Of a DNA stretch of 64,000 nucleotides, positions 35,725 to 44,587 are shown piece after piece (position 1 is the first letter of the stretch; each line of letters opens with the position of its first letter). Source of the DNA: Thalassospira povalilytica (GTDB taxonomy: Bacteria; Pseudomonadota; Alphaproteobacteria; Rhodospirillales; Thalassospiraceae). The position numbers were made by a program, and so were the translations under genes. The stretch spans positions 248,001-312,000 of the forward strand of contig NZ_PGTS01000003.1 of NCBI RefSeq assembly GCF_002844235.1, read 5' to 3'. The notes below the pieces were generated by a model. The model had not been told where the DNA came from. It searched no databases and saw only the letters and a program-made list of their open reading frames with translations.

Positions 35725-37194
35725 ATGACCGATCGCAAGGCCAAGATAATCAAAGGCAACGACCTGTTCGGGCCGTTTTTGTTTGCCCGCGGCGGGGATG
35801 ACCGGGTTTCAAGGTTGGCTGCGCTGGTAGTTGCGCCCGAGAGGATGGAAATTCCCGAATTGCGCCCGATGGGGGCCGCAGCAGTATCACCGGTCGAACT
35901 TGCGACCCTGTTTGGTCGGACATATTGGCGGTTTGATTTTGACCTGCCGGCGAAACCCGATGCCTGTTATCATTTCGATGATGAAACATTCACGGTATTT
36001 AGTGATTTCAGTTCGGACATACGGAGCGGTTTTGTGTCCTGCAATGGTCAGGAAGAAGGCGATCTTGACCGGCCGCTTGAAGACCGCAATGCGTTATGGA
36101 CCGATCTTGGCCGCGAACATCAAAACCGGCCCTTTGCACTGTTGTTGCATGGCGGGGATCAGATTTACGCCGACGGTGTCTGGGAATGCCATCCCGACAT
36201 CGTGCGATGGACCAAGGCGCGCCGCCGCACCAAACAGTCGAGCGCATTTTCCGAAGACATGCGCGATGCGGTTCTGAAATTCTATCTTGATCATTATCTG
36301 GCGATTTACGGACAGCCACAGATCAGCCACATGCTGGCGCGTGTGCCGTCACTTATGATGTGGGATGACCACGATATTTTTGATGGCTGGGGCAGTCACA
36401 AAAAATGGTTCCAGGGATCCGAAGTGGCGCGTGGCATGTTTGCCTGCGCGCGTGCGGCCTTCTGTTTGATGCAGCTTGCCGCAAGTCCCGATGGCAGTGA
36501 CAAGACCCTGCCCGACATGGTTCTTGACCGTGGGGGCAAAAGTCTTGCCTGGAAGGTCGAATATCCCGGTATCAGCCTTGTCGCGCCGGATCTGCGATCC
36601 GAGCGCACCCCGAATGATATTATGGGCGATCATGGCTGGCGTGATCTTCCCGGGGCACTTGAAACGGTATCAAAGGGCAATCGCATTCTTCTGATGTCGA
36701 GCGTGCCGGTGATCGGTCCGCGCCTGTCACTGGTGGAGATGTTTTTGCATATGCTGCCGCGGGCGCAAAAATACGAAGATGACCTGCGCGACCAATGGCA
36801 AAGCCGCTGGCACCGCCGCGAATGGTGCCGGTTCCTTGAATTGCTTGAACGGATTGCCAACGACCACGATCACGACATCACGATCCTGTCTGGCGAGATT
36901 CATGTCGCCACGCGCGGTACCTTTGAAACACAGGGGAAAACCATCCATCAGCTGGTGGCATCGGGGATCTCGCATACCGCACCGCCCGTGGCCTTTGCCC
37001 GTTGTCTTGGGTTGCTGGCCTGGATTGGGGATAACCCGCTTCCGGATCGCCCGACCAAGCTAAAACCGCTGCCCGGGCGTATTGGGACCTATTGTGCGGC
37101 GCGAAATTACCTTACACTGGACCGCAAAGGACAAAACTGGGATGCGAACTGGCATCTTGAAGGGATCGGCTGGACAGCGGATTTGACGATATAG
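35725..37194 (+). CDS. PhoD-like metallophosphatase
   Basis: 489 residues from ATG 35725 with AGGAA upstream. Resembles the PhoD-like alkaline-phosphatase superfamily: LLLHGGDQIYADGVWE (metal-binding Asp), MMWDDHDIFDGWGSHKKWF (second metal site) and LSGEIHVATRG (His near the C-terminus). There is no signal peptide or Tat motif, so this copy is probably cytosolic, unlike secreted PhoD. The substrate is unknown, possibly a phosphodiester. Between gshB and a GST gene, 48 bp upstream of the latter. Confidence 0.88.
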   Translation: MTDRKAKIIKGNDLFGPFLFARGGDDRVSRLAALVVAPERMEIPELRPMGAAAVSPVELATLFGRTYWRFDFDLPAKPDACYHFDDETFTVFSDFSSDIRSGFVSCNGQEEGDLDRPLEDRNALWTDLGREHQNRPFALLLHGGDQIYADGVWECHPDIVRWTKARRRTKQSSAFSEDMRDAVLKFYLDHYLAIYGQPQISHMLARVPSLMMWDDHDIFDGWGSHKKWFQGSEVARGMFACARAAFCLMQLAASPDGSDKTLPDMVLDRGGKSLAWKVEYPGISLVAPDLRSERTPNDIMGDHGWRDLPGALETVSKGNRILLMSSVPVIGPRLSLVEMFLHMLPRAQKYEDDLRDQWQSRWHRREWCRFLELLERIANDHDHDITILSGEIHVATRGTFETQGKTIHQLVASGISHTAPPVAFARCLGLLAWIGDNPLPDRPTKLKPLPGRIGTYCAARNYLTLDRKGQNWDANWHLEGIGWTADLTI

Positions 37195-37242
37195 GGCGTT
37201 GCAGAGTGAAAAACGCCTGAAACCGGCAAGGGGCTTTGGATC

Positions 37243-37887
37243 ATGATGCAACTTTACTATTCGCCAACATCACCTTTTTCACGCAAGGTGCGGGTCGTTT
37301 TGCGCGAACTCGGTCTGGAAAAGCAGGTCAGTGAAATCCTGATTGATCCCTGGACCGATGCGGCCTTGCGCGAACATAACCCGCTGGCAAAGGTCCCGAC
37401 CCTGATCCTTGAAGACGGGATGGCGGTTTTTGAATCAGCTGTGATTTGTGACTATCTCGACCAGTTGGCCCGATCGACCGGACAATCGGACGGCGTTATT
37501 CCCCAGGACGGGATTGATCGCCTTAATGCCCTGAAATGGCAAGGTTTGGCCGATGGTATGATGACGGCAACCGGCCGGCTGTTTGCCGATTCAAAGCGGG
37601 CAGAAACTGATCGTTCCGATTTCGTAATGGACCGGCAGGCAACCGCCGTCCAAAGTGCGATTGATGCCATCCTTGAAGGATTGCCGCAATTGCGGACCGA
37701 GGAACCCAATCTTGGGACCTGGTCGGTTCTGGTCGGGCTTTATTATATCGATTTCCGCTGGCCGGACCGGCGATTTGATATTCCGGTGCGGGTACGCGAC
37801 TGGATGGCGATCATGTCCGAACGTGAATCCCTGACCGAAACCGTCTTCCACCTGCCCCACGACAATGATCAAAAGTCGATTGCCTGA
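37243..37887 (+). CDS. glutathione S-transferase family protein
   Basis: 214 residues. N-terminal thioredoxin-like domain LYYSPTSPFSRKVRVVLRELG with an active-site Ser in TSPFSRKV, NPLAKVPTL (the cis-Pro glutathione loop) and FESAVICDYLDQ (gamma-glutamyl contact). The C-terminal helical domain starts about residue 90. Close in appearance to the YibF-like GSTs. The start may be ATG 37243 or 37246. Confidence 0.92.
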   Translation: MMQLYYSPTSPFSRKVRVVLRELGLEKQVSEILIDPWTDAALREHNPLAKVPTLILEDGMAVFESAVICDYLDQLARSTGQSDGVIPQDGIDRLNALKWQGLADGMMTATGRLFADSKRAETDRSDFVMDRQATAVQSAIDAILEGLPQLRTEEPNLGTWSVLVGLYYIDFRWPDRRFDIPVRVRDWMAIMSERESLTETVFHLPHDNDQKSIA

Positions 37888-37984
37888 TATCCGGGCATGG
37901 GGTAATGCCATCGCAAACTGCACGTGCTTGCCCGAAATTGCGCTATAGTGCGGTACTGTCGCATTTCTAGAAAAAAGAGTCCCG

Positions 37985-38221
37985 ATGCCCGAACCGAAAA
38001 TCACCAAAGCCATGCGCGAACGCGCCTGGGCCCGTGCCGCCAAGATTGATGGTGAAGATGCAAGTGTGGTGCGCAAACACGAAGCCAGCGGCATCACCAT
38101 GAAAAAGGAAAGCTTTGGCAAGTTTCGCAATTTCGGCTGGACCGTGGTTGATGAAGAAGCCGTTCCGTGCCGCAAGGAATTCCTTCCGCCGCGCGAAGCA
38201 ACCGATAAAGACGAAGATTGA
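37985..38221 (+). CDS. small basic/acidic hypothetical protein (78 aa)
   Basis: I do not recognise a named family. The protein is highly charged: a basic N-terminal helix (MRERAWARAAKIDG), a middle KKESFGKFRNFGWTVVDEE that looks like a short folded motif, and an acidic tail. AAAAAAGAG lies before the ATG and the codon use fits the neighbours, so it is probably real. It ends just before a TGAC repeat. Confidence 0.6.
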   Translation: MPEPKITKAMRERAWARAAKIDGEDASVVRKHEASGITMKKESFGKFRNFGWTVVDEEAVPCRKEFLPPREATDKDED

Positions 38222-38222
38222 T

Positions 38223-38241
38223 TGACTGACTGACTGACTGA
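38223..38241. repeat. tetranucleotide repeat (TGAC)4
   Basis: TGACTGACTGACTGACTGA, a short tandem repeat directly after the stop codon of the small gene; the flanking GATTGATTGA extends the periodicity with substitutions. Confidence 0.85.
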
Positions 38242-38374
38242 ACGCGGCCCGCAAGGTCGGGCTTGGGCAGATGTGATCGGTTGTGATCTGCCTTGATTTG
38301 ACAATTGATCGGCCAGACTGCGCAATGGGTGCGATACCTTTGCGCCTTTTTCTTTTTCGAGCTGGCAGAACTGA

Positions 38375-38914
38375 ATGTCACATGATGCGATGCGTCCGGC
38401 CACAGGACCCAAGATCGATTTTGTCGATCTGCGCGATATCGATCCGGCCATGGTCATTGCGCATATGTCTGATCGGCGTCTGCGCGTGCATATGCCGTTA
38501 CTGTCCGGCCCTTGGGACCGGGCGGCCTATGACCGGTTTATCATGGTCAAAACCCGATATTGGGCACGTGACGGGCTCGGCCACTGGGCAATTATGTGTG
38601 ATGGTGTCTATGTTGGCTGGGGCGGATTCCAGAAGGAAGGAAATGACTGGGATTACGGGCTGGTATTGAAGGCCGACTGTTTTGGCCTGGGCATGGCAAT
38701 CACCCGAAAGGCACTGGAATTTGCGCGCGCGGATCCGCGCATTCCCCATGTTACCTTCCTATTGCCGCCGACCCGGACCAGACTTGGCGCGTTAAAACGC
38801 ATTGGGGCAGTGTTTGACGGCCCGGTTATGCATGACGGCGGCCAGTTTTTGCGATATCGGCTTGAAACCGGTGCAAATGATGCGACTATTTTTCCGGATC
38901 CTGCGACAGGCTGA
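38375..38914 (+). CDS. GNAT-family N-acetyltransferase
   Basis: 179 residues resembling GCN5-related acetyltransferases: WAIMCDGVYVGWGGFQKEGNDWDYGLVL (in part) is the central beta-hairpin, and FGLGMAITRKALEFARA is the acetyl-CoA pyrophosphate loop in a divergent form (FGLGMA instead of R/QxxGxG/A). Acceptor unknown. Its last 29 bp overlap the convergent MarR gene. Confidence 0.75.
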   Translation: MSHDAMRPATGPKIDFVDLRDIDPAMVIAHMSDRRLRVHMPLLSGPWDRAAYDRFIMVKTRYWARDGLGHWAIMCDGVYVGWGGFQKEGNDWDYGLVLKADCFGLGMAITRKALEFARADPRIPHVTFLLPPTRTRLGALKRIGAVFDGPVMHDGGQFLRYRLETGANDATIFPDPATG

Positions 38915-39365
38915 TCAGATCGGCCAAAAGTTGTTGGGCATTGGAGTCGGCGACCAGACTTTCGAGCTGATTTTGTGTTTCCTTCCAGATTGGAAAGGCA
39001 CGCGCCAAAAGCGCCATGCCATCCTTGGTCAGGCTGAGCAAACGGCCGCGCTTGTCCTTGGGATCCGGTGTGATTTCCACAAGCCCGCGCCGTTCAAGCG
39101 GTTTGAGATTGGCGGTAAGTGTGGTGCGATCCATCGCCAGAAGATCGGCGACATCCTTCATATGCGGTGGCGAAGGACGGTTGAGCGACATCAGCAATGA
39201 ATATTGCCCGCTGGTCAGATCAAGCGGACGAAATGCATCATCAAACCGCCGGGCAATTGTTCTGGCCGCCCGCCTGACATGCAGGCAAAGACACGAGTCC
39301 CGAACCATAAGGGTATTGGCAAACGGAACCGTGTGATCGTTATGGTTGAATTCTTTTTTTGACAT
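38886..39365 (-). CDS. MarR-family transcriptional regulator
   Basis: 159 residues with the MarR winged helix: LTSGQYSLLMSLNR, KDVADLLAMDRTTLTANLKPLERRGLVE (in part, recognition helix and wing) and DPKDKRGRLLSLTKDG. Divergent from the NTF2-like gene at 39576 with the palindrome GTTGATATCAAC 12 bp before the start, a probable self-operator. Two cysteines near residues 25-27 (SCLCLHVRR) could be redox-sensing, which is inference. Confidence 0.92.
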   Translation of the reverse strand: MSKKEFNHNDHTVPFANTLMVRDSCLCLHVRRAARTIARRFDDAFRPLDLTSGQYSLLMSLNRPSPPHMKDVADLLAMDRTTLTANLKPLERRGLVEITPDPKDKRGRLLSLTKDGMALLARAFPIWKETQNQLESLVADSNAQQLLADLISLSQDPEK

Positions 39366-39376
39366 GACTTAATTAT

Positions 39377-39388
39377 GTTGATATCAAC
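39377..39388. promoter_or_regulatory. probable MarR operator
   Basis: GTTGATATCAAC, a perfect 12-bp palindrome just upstream of the marR start, with flanking A...T adding one outer pair. TTGATATCAA-type boxes are common for MarR proteins. Confidence 0.55.
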
Positions 39389-39575
39389 GTATTTGTCAAA
39401 CGGGAAAAGCATAAAACGCTGATCTGTTTCCCGGTTTTCGGCAACCAGTCGTGACCGTTGAATATCAATGGTTTGCGTTGTGCTCGACCGACCGACCGAG
39501 CGAGCATCCGACCGTGTTTATGACCCTGCCCTGTCGATAGGCCGGGGCGCTGTACATCATCAAAGGATCCGTCTG

Positions 39576-40013
39576 ATGACCAATCCGCAATCTGACGACC
39601 ACAAGGCCATTCTGGATCTTCTTGACCGCTGGATCACATTTGCCAGCAACAAAGATGTTGATGCCGTGATGGCACTTTATAGCGACGATATCTGTTCCTT
39701 TGACGCGATCGGGCCGCTGCAAGTGCGTGGTCATGCGCAATATCGCGCCCATTGGCATCGCTGCATGCCCGAAAGGGGCACGGTCTTTTTCCAGCCGCTT
39801 GAACCTTCCATCCGGGTGTCGGGTGATCTTGCGGTGGTGCATTTCCTGATCCGGTGCGGGTTGCGCCACGATGATGGCAGTGAACAGGCCAGCTGGATGC
39901 GCGCGACAAAGCAACTTGAAAAACAGGGCGGGCACTGGCGCATCGTGCATGAACATTTCTCGGTACCGTTTGACTATGAAAATTGTGCTGCCCAGTTCGA
40001 TCTGGCGCCATAA
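39576..40013 (+). CDS. NTF2-like (SnoaL/ketosteroid-isomerase type) protein
   Basis: 145 residues from ATG 39576 with AAGGA upstream. Cone-shaped alpha+beta fold: AILDLLDRWITFASNKDVDAVMALYSDDI (in part), SFDAIGPLQVRGHAQYRAHW and WRIVHEHFSVPFDYEN. Some members are enzymes, others carriers; the catalytic Asp of ketosteroid isomerase is not obvious. Likely target of the divergent MarR and co-transcribed with the VOC gene 47 bp downstream. Confidence 0.88.
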   Translation: MTNPQSDDHKAILDLLDRWITFASNKDVDAVMALYSDDICSFDAIGPLQVRGHAQYRAHWHRCMPERGTVFFQPLEPSIRVSGDLAVVHFLIRCGLRHDDGSEQASWMRATKQLEKQGGHWRIVHEHFSVPFDYENCAAQFDLAP

Positions 40014-40060
40014 GCCAGGATATCTGCGTCATCCACCCCTTTGATTTGAGGATCACCGCG

Positions 40061-40486
40061 ATGAAATTGATCACGTATCTGAACTTTGACGGCAATTGCC
40101 GTCCGGCATTCGAATTTTATCAGACCATTCTGGGCGGCGAACTGATCATGATGGCCTATGGCGATACGCCGATGGCCGGTGACATGCCCGAACATAACGA
40201 CAAGATCGCCCATGCCTGCCTGATCGGTGATGGCTGGCAGGTGATGGGATCTGATTGTCCGCCCGACTATTTCAACAAAATGCAGGGCATGACAGCATCC
40301 CTTCACTTTGATACCGCCGCACAGGCAAAAGCCATCTTTGACCGCTTATCCGTTGATGGTGTGGTTACCATGCCGTTTGACAAAACCTTCTGGTCACCCG
40401 GCTATGGCATGTTTGTCGACAAGTTCGGAACACCGTGGATGATCAATACCGAAATGTCGTCGGACGACATGGCAAGCTGTGCGTGA
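40061..40486 (+). CDS. PhnB-like VOC protein
   Basis: 141 residues from ATG 40061. PhnB/YjdN-type VOC fold: LITYLNFDGNCRPAFEFYQTILGGEL (in part), ACLIGDGWQVMGSD, LHFDTAAQAKAIFDRLS and WSPGYGMFVDKFGTPWMIN. Members of this group are annotated as 3-demethylubiquinone methyltransferase-like, which overstates what is known. Expected to act on a small metabolite; the metal ligands are not certain. Confidence 0.88.
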   Translation: MKLITYLNFDGNCRPAFEFYQTILGGELIMMAYGDTPMAGDMPEHNDKIAHACLIGDGWQVMGSDCPPDYFNKMQGMTASLHFDTAAQAKAIFDRLSVDGVVTMPFDKTFWSPGYGMFVDKFGTPWMINTEMSSDDMASCA

Positions 40487-40581
40487 TGGCGGTCCTAATT
40501 CCCTGTTGATAAACGATTTGTTGCTCTGATCCCCATTTCCCGTCAAAGTATTGCAACTTGGGGTTATGGGGATCAGCCAAC

Positions 40582-42093
40582 ATGACAGCACGGGTCACGA
40601 CAGTCGCCTTTGCCGGGATTGAAACCATCCCAGTTGACGTTCAGGTGCAAATGGCAAGTGGCCTTCCGGCTTTTACCGTGGTTGGCCTGCCTGACAAGGC
40701 GGTGTCAGAGGCCCGCGAACGGGTGCGTTCGGCACTTTCTGCCATGGGGCTTGCCCTGCCGCCCAAGCGGATCACGATTAATCTCGCGCCGGCCGATTTG
40801 CTTAAGGAAGGATCGCATTTCGATCTGCCGATCGCACTTGGTCTTTTGGCCGAAATGGATGTGATCGGGCATGAAGATATCGCGCAGTTTCTGGTACTTG
40901 GCGAACTTGGCCTTGATGGCGGGATCACCGCGGTTGGCGGGGTTCTGCCCGCAGCGATGGAGGCCGCGACACGTGATTGCGGGATCATTTGCCCGCATGA
41001 CAACGGGGCCGAGGCCCTTTGGGCCGGTGATCTGGAAATTCTGGCGCCCAAAACACTGATTAGCCTGATCAATCATTTCAAGGGCACCCAGATCCTTGCC
41101 CGTCCGACCCGGCGTGATGACGGGGAAATCAACGAATTTCATGGTGATCTGCGTGATATCAAGGGACAGGAAAGCGCCAAGCGCGCGCTTGAGATCGCCG
41201 CAGCCGGCGGCCATAACCTTTTGATGTCGGGGCCACCCGGATCGGGAAAGTCGATGCTGGCGGCCCGGTTGCCGGGTATCCTGCCCGATCTTGATGCCAG
41301 ACAGGCGCTTGAAACCACGGTCATCCATTCGGTATCGGGGATGTTGCCGGCCGGCGGGCTTATCCGCAGCCGTCCCTACAGAACCCCGCACCATTCAGCA
41401 TCGATGCCGGCCCTTGTGGGTGGCGGGCATCGTGTACGGCCGGGTGAAATTTCACTGGCCCATAACGGGGTGCTGTTTCTCGATGAATTGCCGGAATTTC
41501 AACGCAATGTGCTTGATGCCCTGCGTCAGCCGCTTGAAACCGGGCAGGTTTCGGTCGCACGCGCCAATGCACATGTGACCTATCCGGCACGGGTGCAGCT
41601 GGTGGCGGCGATGAATCCATGCCGTTGTGGCTATCTGGGGGATAATGATCTGGCCTGTAGCCGCGCACCAAGATGTGGCGAGGATTATCAGGCAAGACTG
41701 TCAGGGCCGCTTCTTGACCGGTTTGATATTCAGATCGAAGTCCCGGCGGTCAAGCCCGAAGAACTTGATCTGCCAGCCAGCGGGGAAACAAGTGCGGTGA
41801 TCCGTGACCGGGTGCTCAGGGCGCGCGAAGTACAAATGTTACGATATAAGAACGAACCGATATCAACCAACGCACTGGCCGATGGCGACGTTTTGCAACA
41901 GGCGGCATCGCTTGATGAGGACGGGCGTGGTCTGCTTCAGGATGCCGCCCGTCAGATGAAGCTTTCGGCCCGCGGATATCACCGTATCCTGCGCGTTGCA
42001 CGCACGATTGCCGATCTTGCCGACAGCAAAGCCGTCAAACGCCCCCATATTGCCGAGGCCCTGAACTATCGGCAGATGGTTTATCGCCGTTAG
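40582..42093 (+). CDS. comM: ComM/YifB-family magnesium-chelatase-like AAA ATPase
   Basis: 503 residues from ATG 40582. N-terminal Lon-like domain ARVTTVAFAGIETIPVDVQV with GLPDKAVSEARERVRSA. The AAA core has Walker A GPPGSGKS (about 217-224), Walker B VLFLDELPEF, the zinc-ribbon-like CRCGYLGDNDLACSRAPRCGEDY and sensor region LLDRFDIQIEV. In transformable bacteria ComM is the helicase that promotes branch migration of incoming DNA; in others (YifB) the role is unsettled. Length and start match the family. Confidence 0.95.
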   Translation: MTARVTTVAFAGIETIPVDVQVQMASGLPAFTVVGLPDKAVSEARERVRSALSAMGLALPPKRITINLAPADLLKEGSHFDLPIALGLLAEMDVIGHEDIAQFLVLGELGLDGGITAVGGVLPAAMEAATRDCGIICPHDNGAEALWAGDLEILAPKTLISLINHFKGTQILARPTRRDDGEINEFHGDLRDIKGQESAKRALEIAAAGGHNLLMSGPPGSGKSMLAARLPGILPDLDARQALETTVIHSVSGMLPAGGLIRSRPYRTPHHSASMPALVGGGHRVRPGEISLAHNGVLFLDELPEFQRNVLDALRQPLETGQVSVARANAHVTYPARVQLVAAMNPCRCGYLGDNDLACSRAPRCGEDYQARLSGPLLDRFDIQIEVPAVKPEELDLPASGETSAVIRDRVLRAREVQMLRYKNEPISTNALADGDVLQQAASLDEDGRGLLQDAARQMKLSARGYHRILRVARTIADLADSKAVKRPHIAEALNYRQMVYRR

Positions 42094-42152
42094 TTCAGGG
42101 CCCTGGTTGGTATTCTGGTGGCAATGATCAAACCATCGCCATTCAATCATGG

Positions 42153-42452
42153 TTAGTAAGTCGCGCGGTTACGGCGCAGCTGATCAATGATTTCGGCTTT
42201 GTTCGGGTCGGCGTGAAAGGCATCGGCGACAATCATCACGCCTTTGGTGCCGTCCTTGGCCTCGATCATGAAAATCGTCGCATCATCGCCGGGGTCAGTA
42301 CCGTGGTCGGTGCTGCTGGAATGTACCAGGCGCAGCTCATCCGCATTATACAGGTGACCCGTACCGTCACTGCGCACGCCACCGTCTTCACACATGAAGT
42401 GATGGGTGAAACCATGTTCTTTTGCATTTGCCTGAAGATCTGCGAGGGTCAT
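42153..42452 (-). CDS. small conserved protein, tandem copy A
   Basis: 99 residues: MTLADLQANAKEHGFTHHFM then a compact beta-rich domain with TDPGDDATIFMIEAKDGTKGVMIVADAFHADPNKAEIIDQLRR (in part). It resembles a roughly 100-residue family often labelled phosphoribosylpyrophosphate synthetase although it has no catalytic domain; the label should not be taken as function. It is a paralogue of the gene at 42553-42846 across the whole length. A gap of 100 bp separates them. Confidence 0.8.
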   Translation of the reverse strand: MTLADLQANAKEHGFTHHFMCEDGGVRSDGTGHLYNADELRLVHSSSTDHGTDPGDDATIFMIEAKDGTKGVMIVADAFHADPNKAEIIDQLRRNRATY

Positions 42453-42552
42453 TGGAATCTCCGTGATCGAAATTTTCCTGATATCGACAAAACGTCATAC
42501 CCCACAGGAATGTTCCGGACCGGAATCACCAACCTTTTTTCAGGCCCTTTTT

Positions 42553-42846
42553 TCAGGATTGATTGCGGCGCAAATGATCGACCAGATCCGCTTTGTCCGG
42601 GTCGGTGTGAAAGCTGTCAGGCACGATCAGCATACCGCGCAGGCCGTCCTTGGCCTCGATCATGTAAAGGGTGGCATCATCGCCCGGGTCGGTACCGTTA
42701 TCGACACTTCGGAAATCGACAATGGTCAGATCATCGGCATGGTATCTGACTTCCTGGCCGTCGCAGATCACATGATTGTCACGGGCACTGAAAATGTGGG
42801 TAAAGCCGCGTTCGCGGGCCATATCCTGCAATTCGATCAAGTTCAT
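42553..42846 (-). CDS. small conserved protein, tandem copy B
   Basis: 97 residues from ATG 42846: MNLIELQDMARERGFTHIFS, then a domain ending TDPGDDATLYMIEAKDGLRGMLIVPDSFHTDPDKADLVDHLRRNQS (in part). The last half aligns closely with copy A; the front half is more divergent, with two cysteines (one in HVICDG) not shared. An unidentified duplicated family in tandem. Function unknown. Confidence 0.8.
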   Translation of the reverse strand: MNLIELQDMARERGFTHIFSARDNHVICDGQEVRYHADDLTIVDFRSVDNGTDPGDDATLYMIEAKDGLRGMLIVPDSFHTDPDKADLVDHLRRNQS

Positions 42847-42953
42847 GATATCGCTCCGATCAAGTGCTGACTGGAATAGAAATAGTCTAGCAGAAATCGT
42901 TGGCAATGTGATTGCGCAAGCTCAATTCAATACATGATTTCCCGGGCCAGGGA

Positions 42954-43436
42954 TCAATCTAGGGTCATTTTCATGCCTTCGTGACTTGCGACAAAGCCAA
43001 GCCGTTCGTAGAAACGATGGGCATCCTTGCGGGTCTTGTCCGTGGTGAATTGCACAAGATGCGCGCCAAGTGATTTCGAAACCGAAATGGATTGTTCGAT
43101 CAGCTTTTCACCGATCTTCTGTCCGCGCACCTTGCTTGATACCCGGACACCCTCGATCTGGGCACGCAACTGCCCGCGGCGCGACAGCCCGGCAATCAGG
43201 GTCAATTGCAAACAGCCGACAACATCATCGCCAGACATCGCCAAAAGATACTTGTTCGGAAGTGCCTCTGTTGACTGGGATTCCATGGCATCAAAGGCGG
43301 CGTAATAGGCATCGGGCAACGGATCGGTGAATTCTTCGCGGGTTTTGCCTTTTTCATCATCGGCCAAAAGGGCGACGATGGCGGGCAGATCCGCACGATT
43401 GGCATAGCGGAAAGTAATGTCTGATTGGGCGGTCAT
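42954..43436 (-). CDS. GNAT-family N-acetyltransferase
   Basis: 160 residues: ITFRYANRADLPAIVALLAD opens the fold, LQLTLIAGLSRRGQLRAQIEGVRV is the central sheet and SSKVRGQKIGEKLIEQSI carries the acetyl-CoA motif RGQKIG. End LGFVASHEGMKMTLD is typical. Acceptor unknown. It lies 42 bp downstream of the MarR-GNAT fusion, likely the same operon, so two acetyltransferases may be controlled together. Confidence 0.9.
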   Translation of the reverse strand: MTAQSDITFRYANRADLPAIVALLADDEKGKTREEFTDPLPDAYYAAFDAMESQSTEALPNKYLLAMSGDDVVGCLQLTLIAGLSRRGQLRAQIEGVRVSSKVRGQKIGEKLIEQSISVSKSLGAHLVQFTTDKTRKDAHRFYERLGFVASHEGMKMTLD

Positions 43437-43478
43437 GGCATTCCCCGATGGTGACTGGCGATGTGATCCTGGCGGGAC

Positions 43479-44411
43479 TTAAAGACCGAGTGTCCAGGTT
43501 TGTCCAATCAAATCATGGCCAAAGCTGTGATGGGGTTCTTCGGCAACCATGACAAATCCGGCCTTCTCATAGATCTTGCGTGCCGCATGCAGATTGCCAT
43601 TGGTCCAAAGCGTGATCTGGGCGTAACCGGCCCGTCTGGCAAAGGAGATGCAGTGATCAACCAGATGTTTGCCGATGCCAAGACCACGTGCGTCGGGTTC
43701 GACAAACAGGACACGCAATTTGGCGACCGTATCGCTTTCGCGAACCAGCATGACGGCGCCAACCGGCCTGCCGTCATGTTCGGCAATCCAGCATCCTTCT
43801 TTGCGCGGGTCATGATGGGCCAGGAATTTGGCGGCGATTTCTGCTACCAGCCCTTCAAACGTGCTGTCCCATTGATATTCGGCGGTATAAAGCGCCCCGT
43901 GACGTTGCACGATCCAGCCAAGATCACCCGGGCGGTGGTCACGAATCAGAACCGGCTTGCTATGGTCCGCGGCCTTGATGGCATCATCGGATCCCAAAAG
44001 CGACTGGATGGTTTTCATCGCAGCGATCAACTGTTCACGCTGGCTTTCCGAAAGCGGCGTCATCAGTGATGCGATATCATTGCGCGAGGCCGCCTGAAGC
44101 CCGGCATAGGTTTCCTGACCCTGCTTGGTCAATTCCGCGACCCGCACCCGGCGATCCTTGCTGTCGGTTGCAAGCGTGATCAGACCGGCCTTTTTAAAGC
44201 GCGTCAGTATCCGGCTGAGATAGGCCGGATCAAGCGCCAGTATGGTGGCAAGCTTGCCCACCACCTGCGCACCACCGGCATGAAGTTCAAACAGCACCCT
44301 GGCCTCGGTCAGGGAAAAGGCGCTTTTATGCAGCCCTTCGCTCAGCAGTCCGATCTGTCGGGTATAGAACCGGTTGAATGCCCGTATCTCGTCAATCTGT
44401 CTGACATCCAT
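43479..44411 (-). CDS. MarR-GNAT fusion: helix-turn-helix plus acetyltransferase
   Basis: 310 residues from ATG 44411 (AGGAG 8 bp upstream; the frame could extend 6 residues). N-terminal MarR winged helix about 1-145: ARVLFELHAGGAQVVGKLATILALDPAYLSRILTRFKKAG (in part) and DSKDRRVRVAELTKQGQ. C-terminal GNAT about 160-310: GDLGWIVQRHGALYTAEYQW, DARGLGIGKHLVDHC (acetyl-CoA loop), ITLWTNGNLHAARKIYEKAGF. This two-domain architecture is known among bacteria. A long inverted repeat lies immediately upstream, consistent with autoregulation. Confidence 0.92.
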   Translation of the reverse strand: MDVRQIDEIRAFNRFYTRQIGLLSEGLHKSAFSLTEARVLFELHAGGAQVVGKLATILALDPAYLSRILTRFKKAGLITLATDSKDRRVRVAELTKQGQETYAGLQAASRNDIASLMTPLSESQREQLIAAMKTIQSLLGSDDAIKAADHSKPVLIRDHRPGDLGWIVQRHGALYTAEYQWDSTFEGLVAEIAAKFLAHHDPRKEGCWIAEHDGRPVGAVMLVRESDTVAKLRVLFVEPDARGLGIGKHLVDHCISFARRAGYAQITLWTNGNLHAARKIYEKAGFVMVAEEPHHSFGHDLIGQTWTLGL

Positions 44412-44437
44412 ATCCCGTGCTCCTGCCATCTGTGATG

Positions 44438-44479
44438 ATATTTGACTTTGTCCAATAAATAATGGACTAAGTCAAATAT
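44438..44479. promoter_or_regulatory. long inverted repeat, probable operator of the MarR-GNAT gene
   Basis: ATATTTGACTTTGTCCA (44438-44454) and TGGACTAAGTCAAATAT (44463-44479) match over 16 of 17 pairs with an 8-nt AT spacer. It sits 27 bp before the ATG and covers a -35-like TTGACT. Each arm could be one MarR site. Confidence 0.65.
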
Positions 44480-44587
44480 ATTGATATGGAAACGGCGTGC
44501 GATGTTGCCATCACACGCCGAAACCGGCAGCTGGATCAGTGACTGGATCACGGGGCCAGACGATCGGGGGACCAGAAAGCCGTCAGA

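Noticed and set aside
39481..39510. GACCGACCGACCGAGCGAGC as a CRISPR-like or satellite array
   Set aside because: Only a short tetranucleotide run; no spacers or repeats of sufficient length.
40061..40486. Assignment of the PhnB-like protein as 3-demethylubiquinone methyltransferase
   Set aside because: It is a VOC fold without an S-adenosylmethionine-binding motif.
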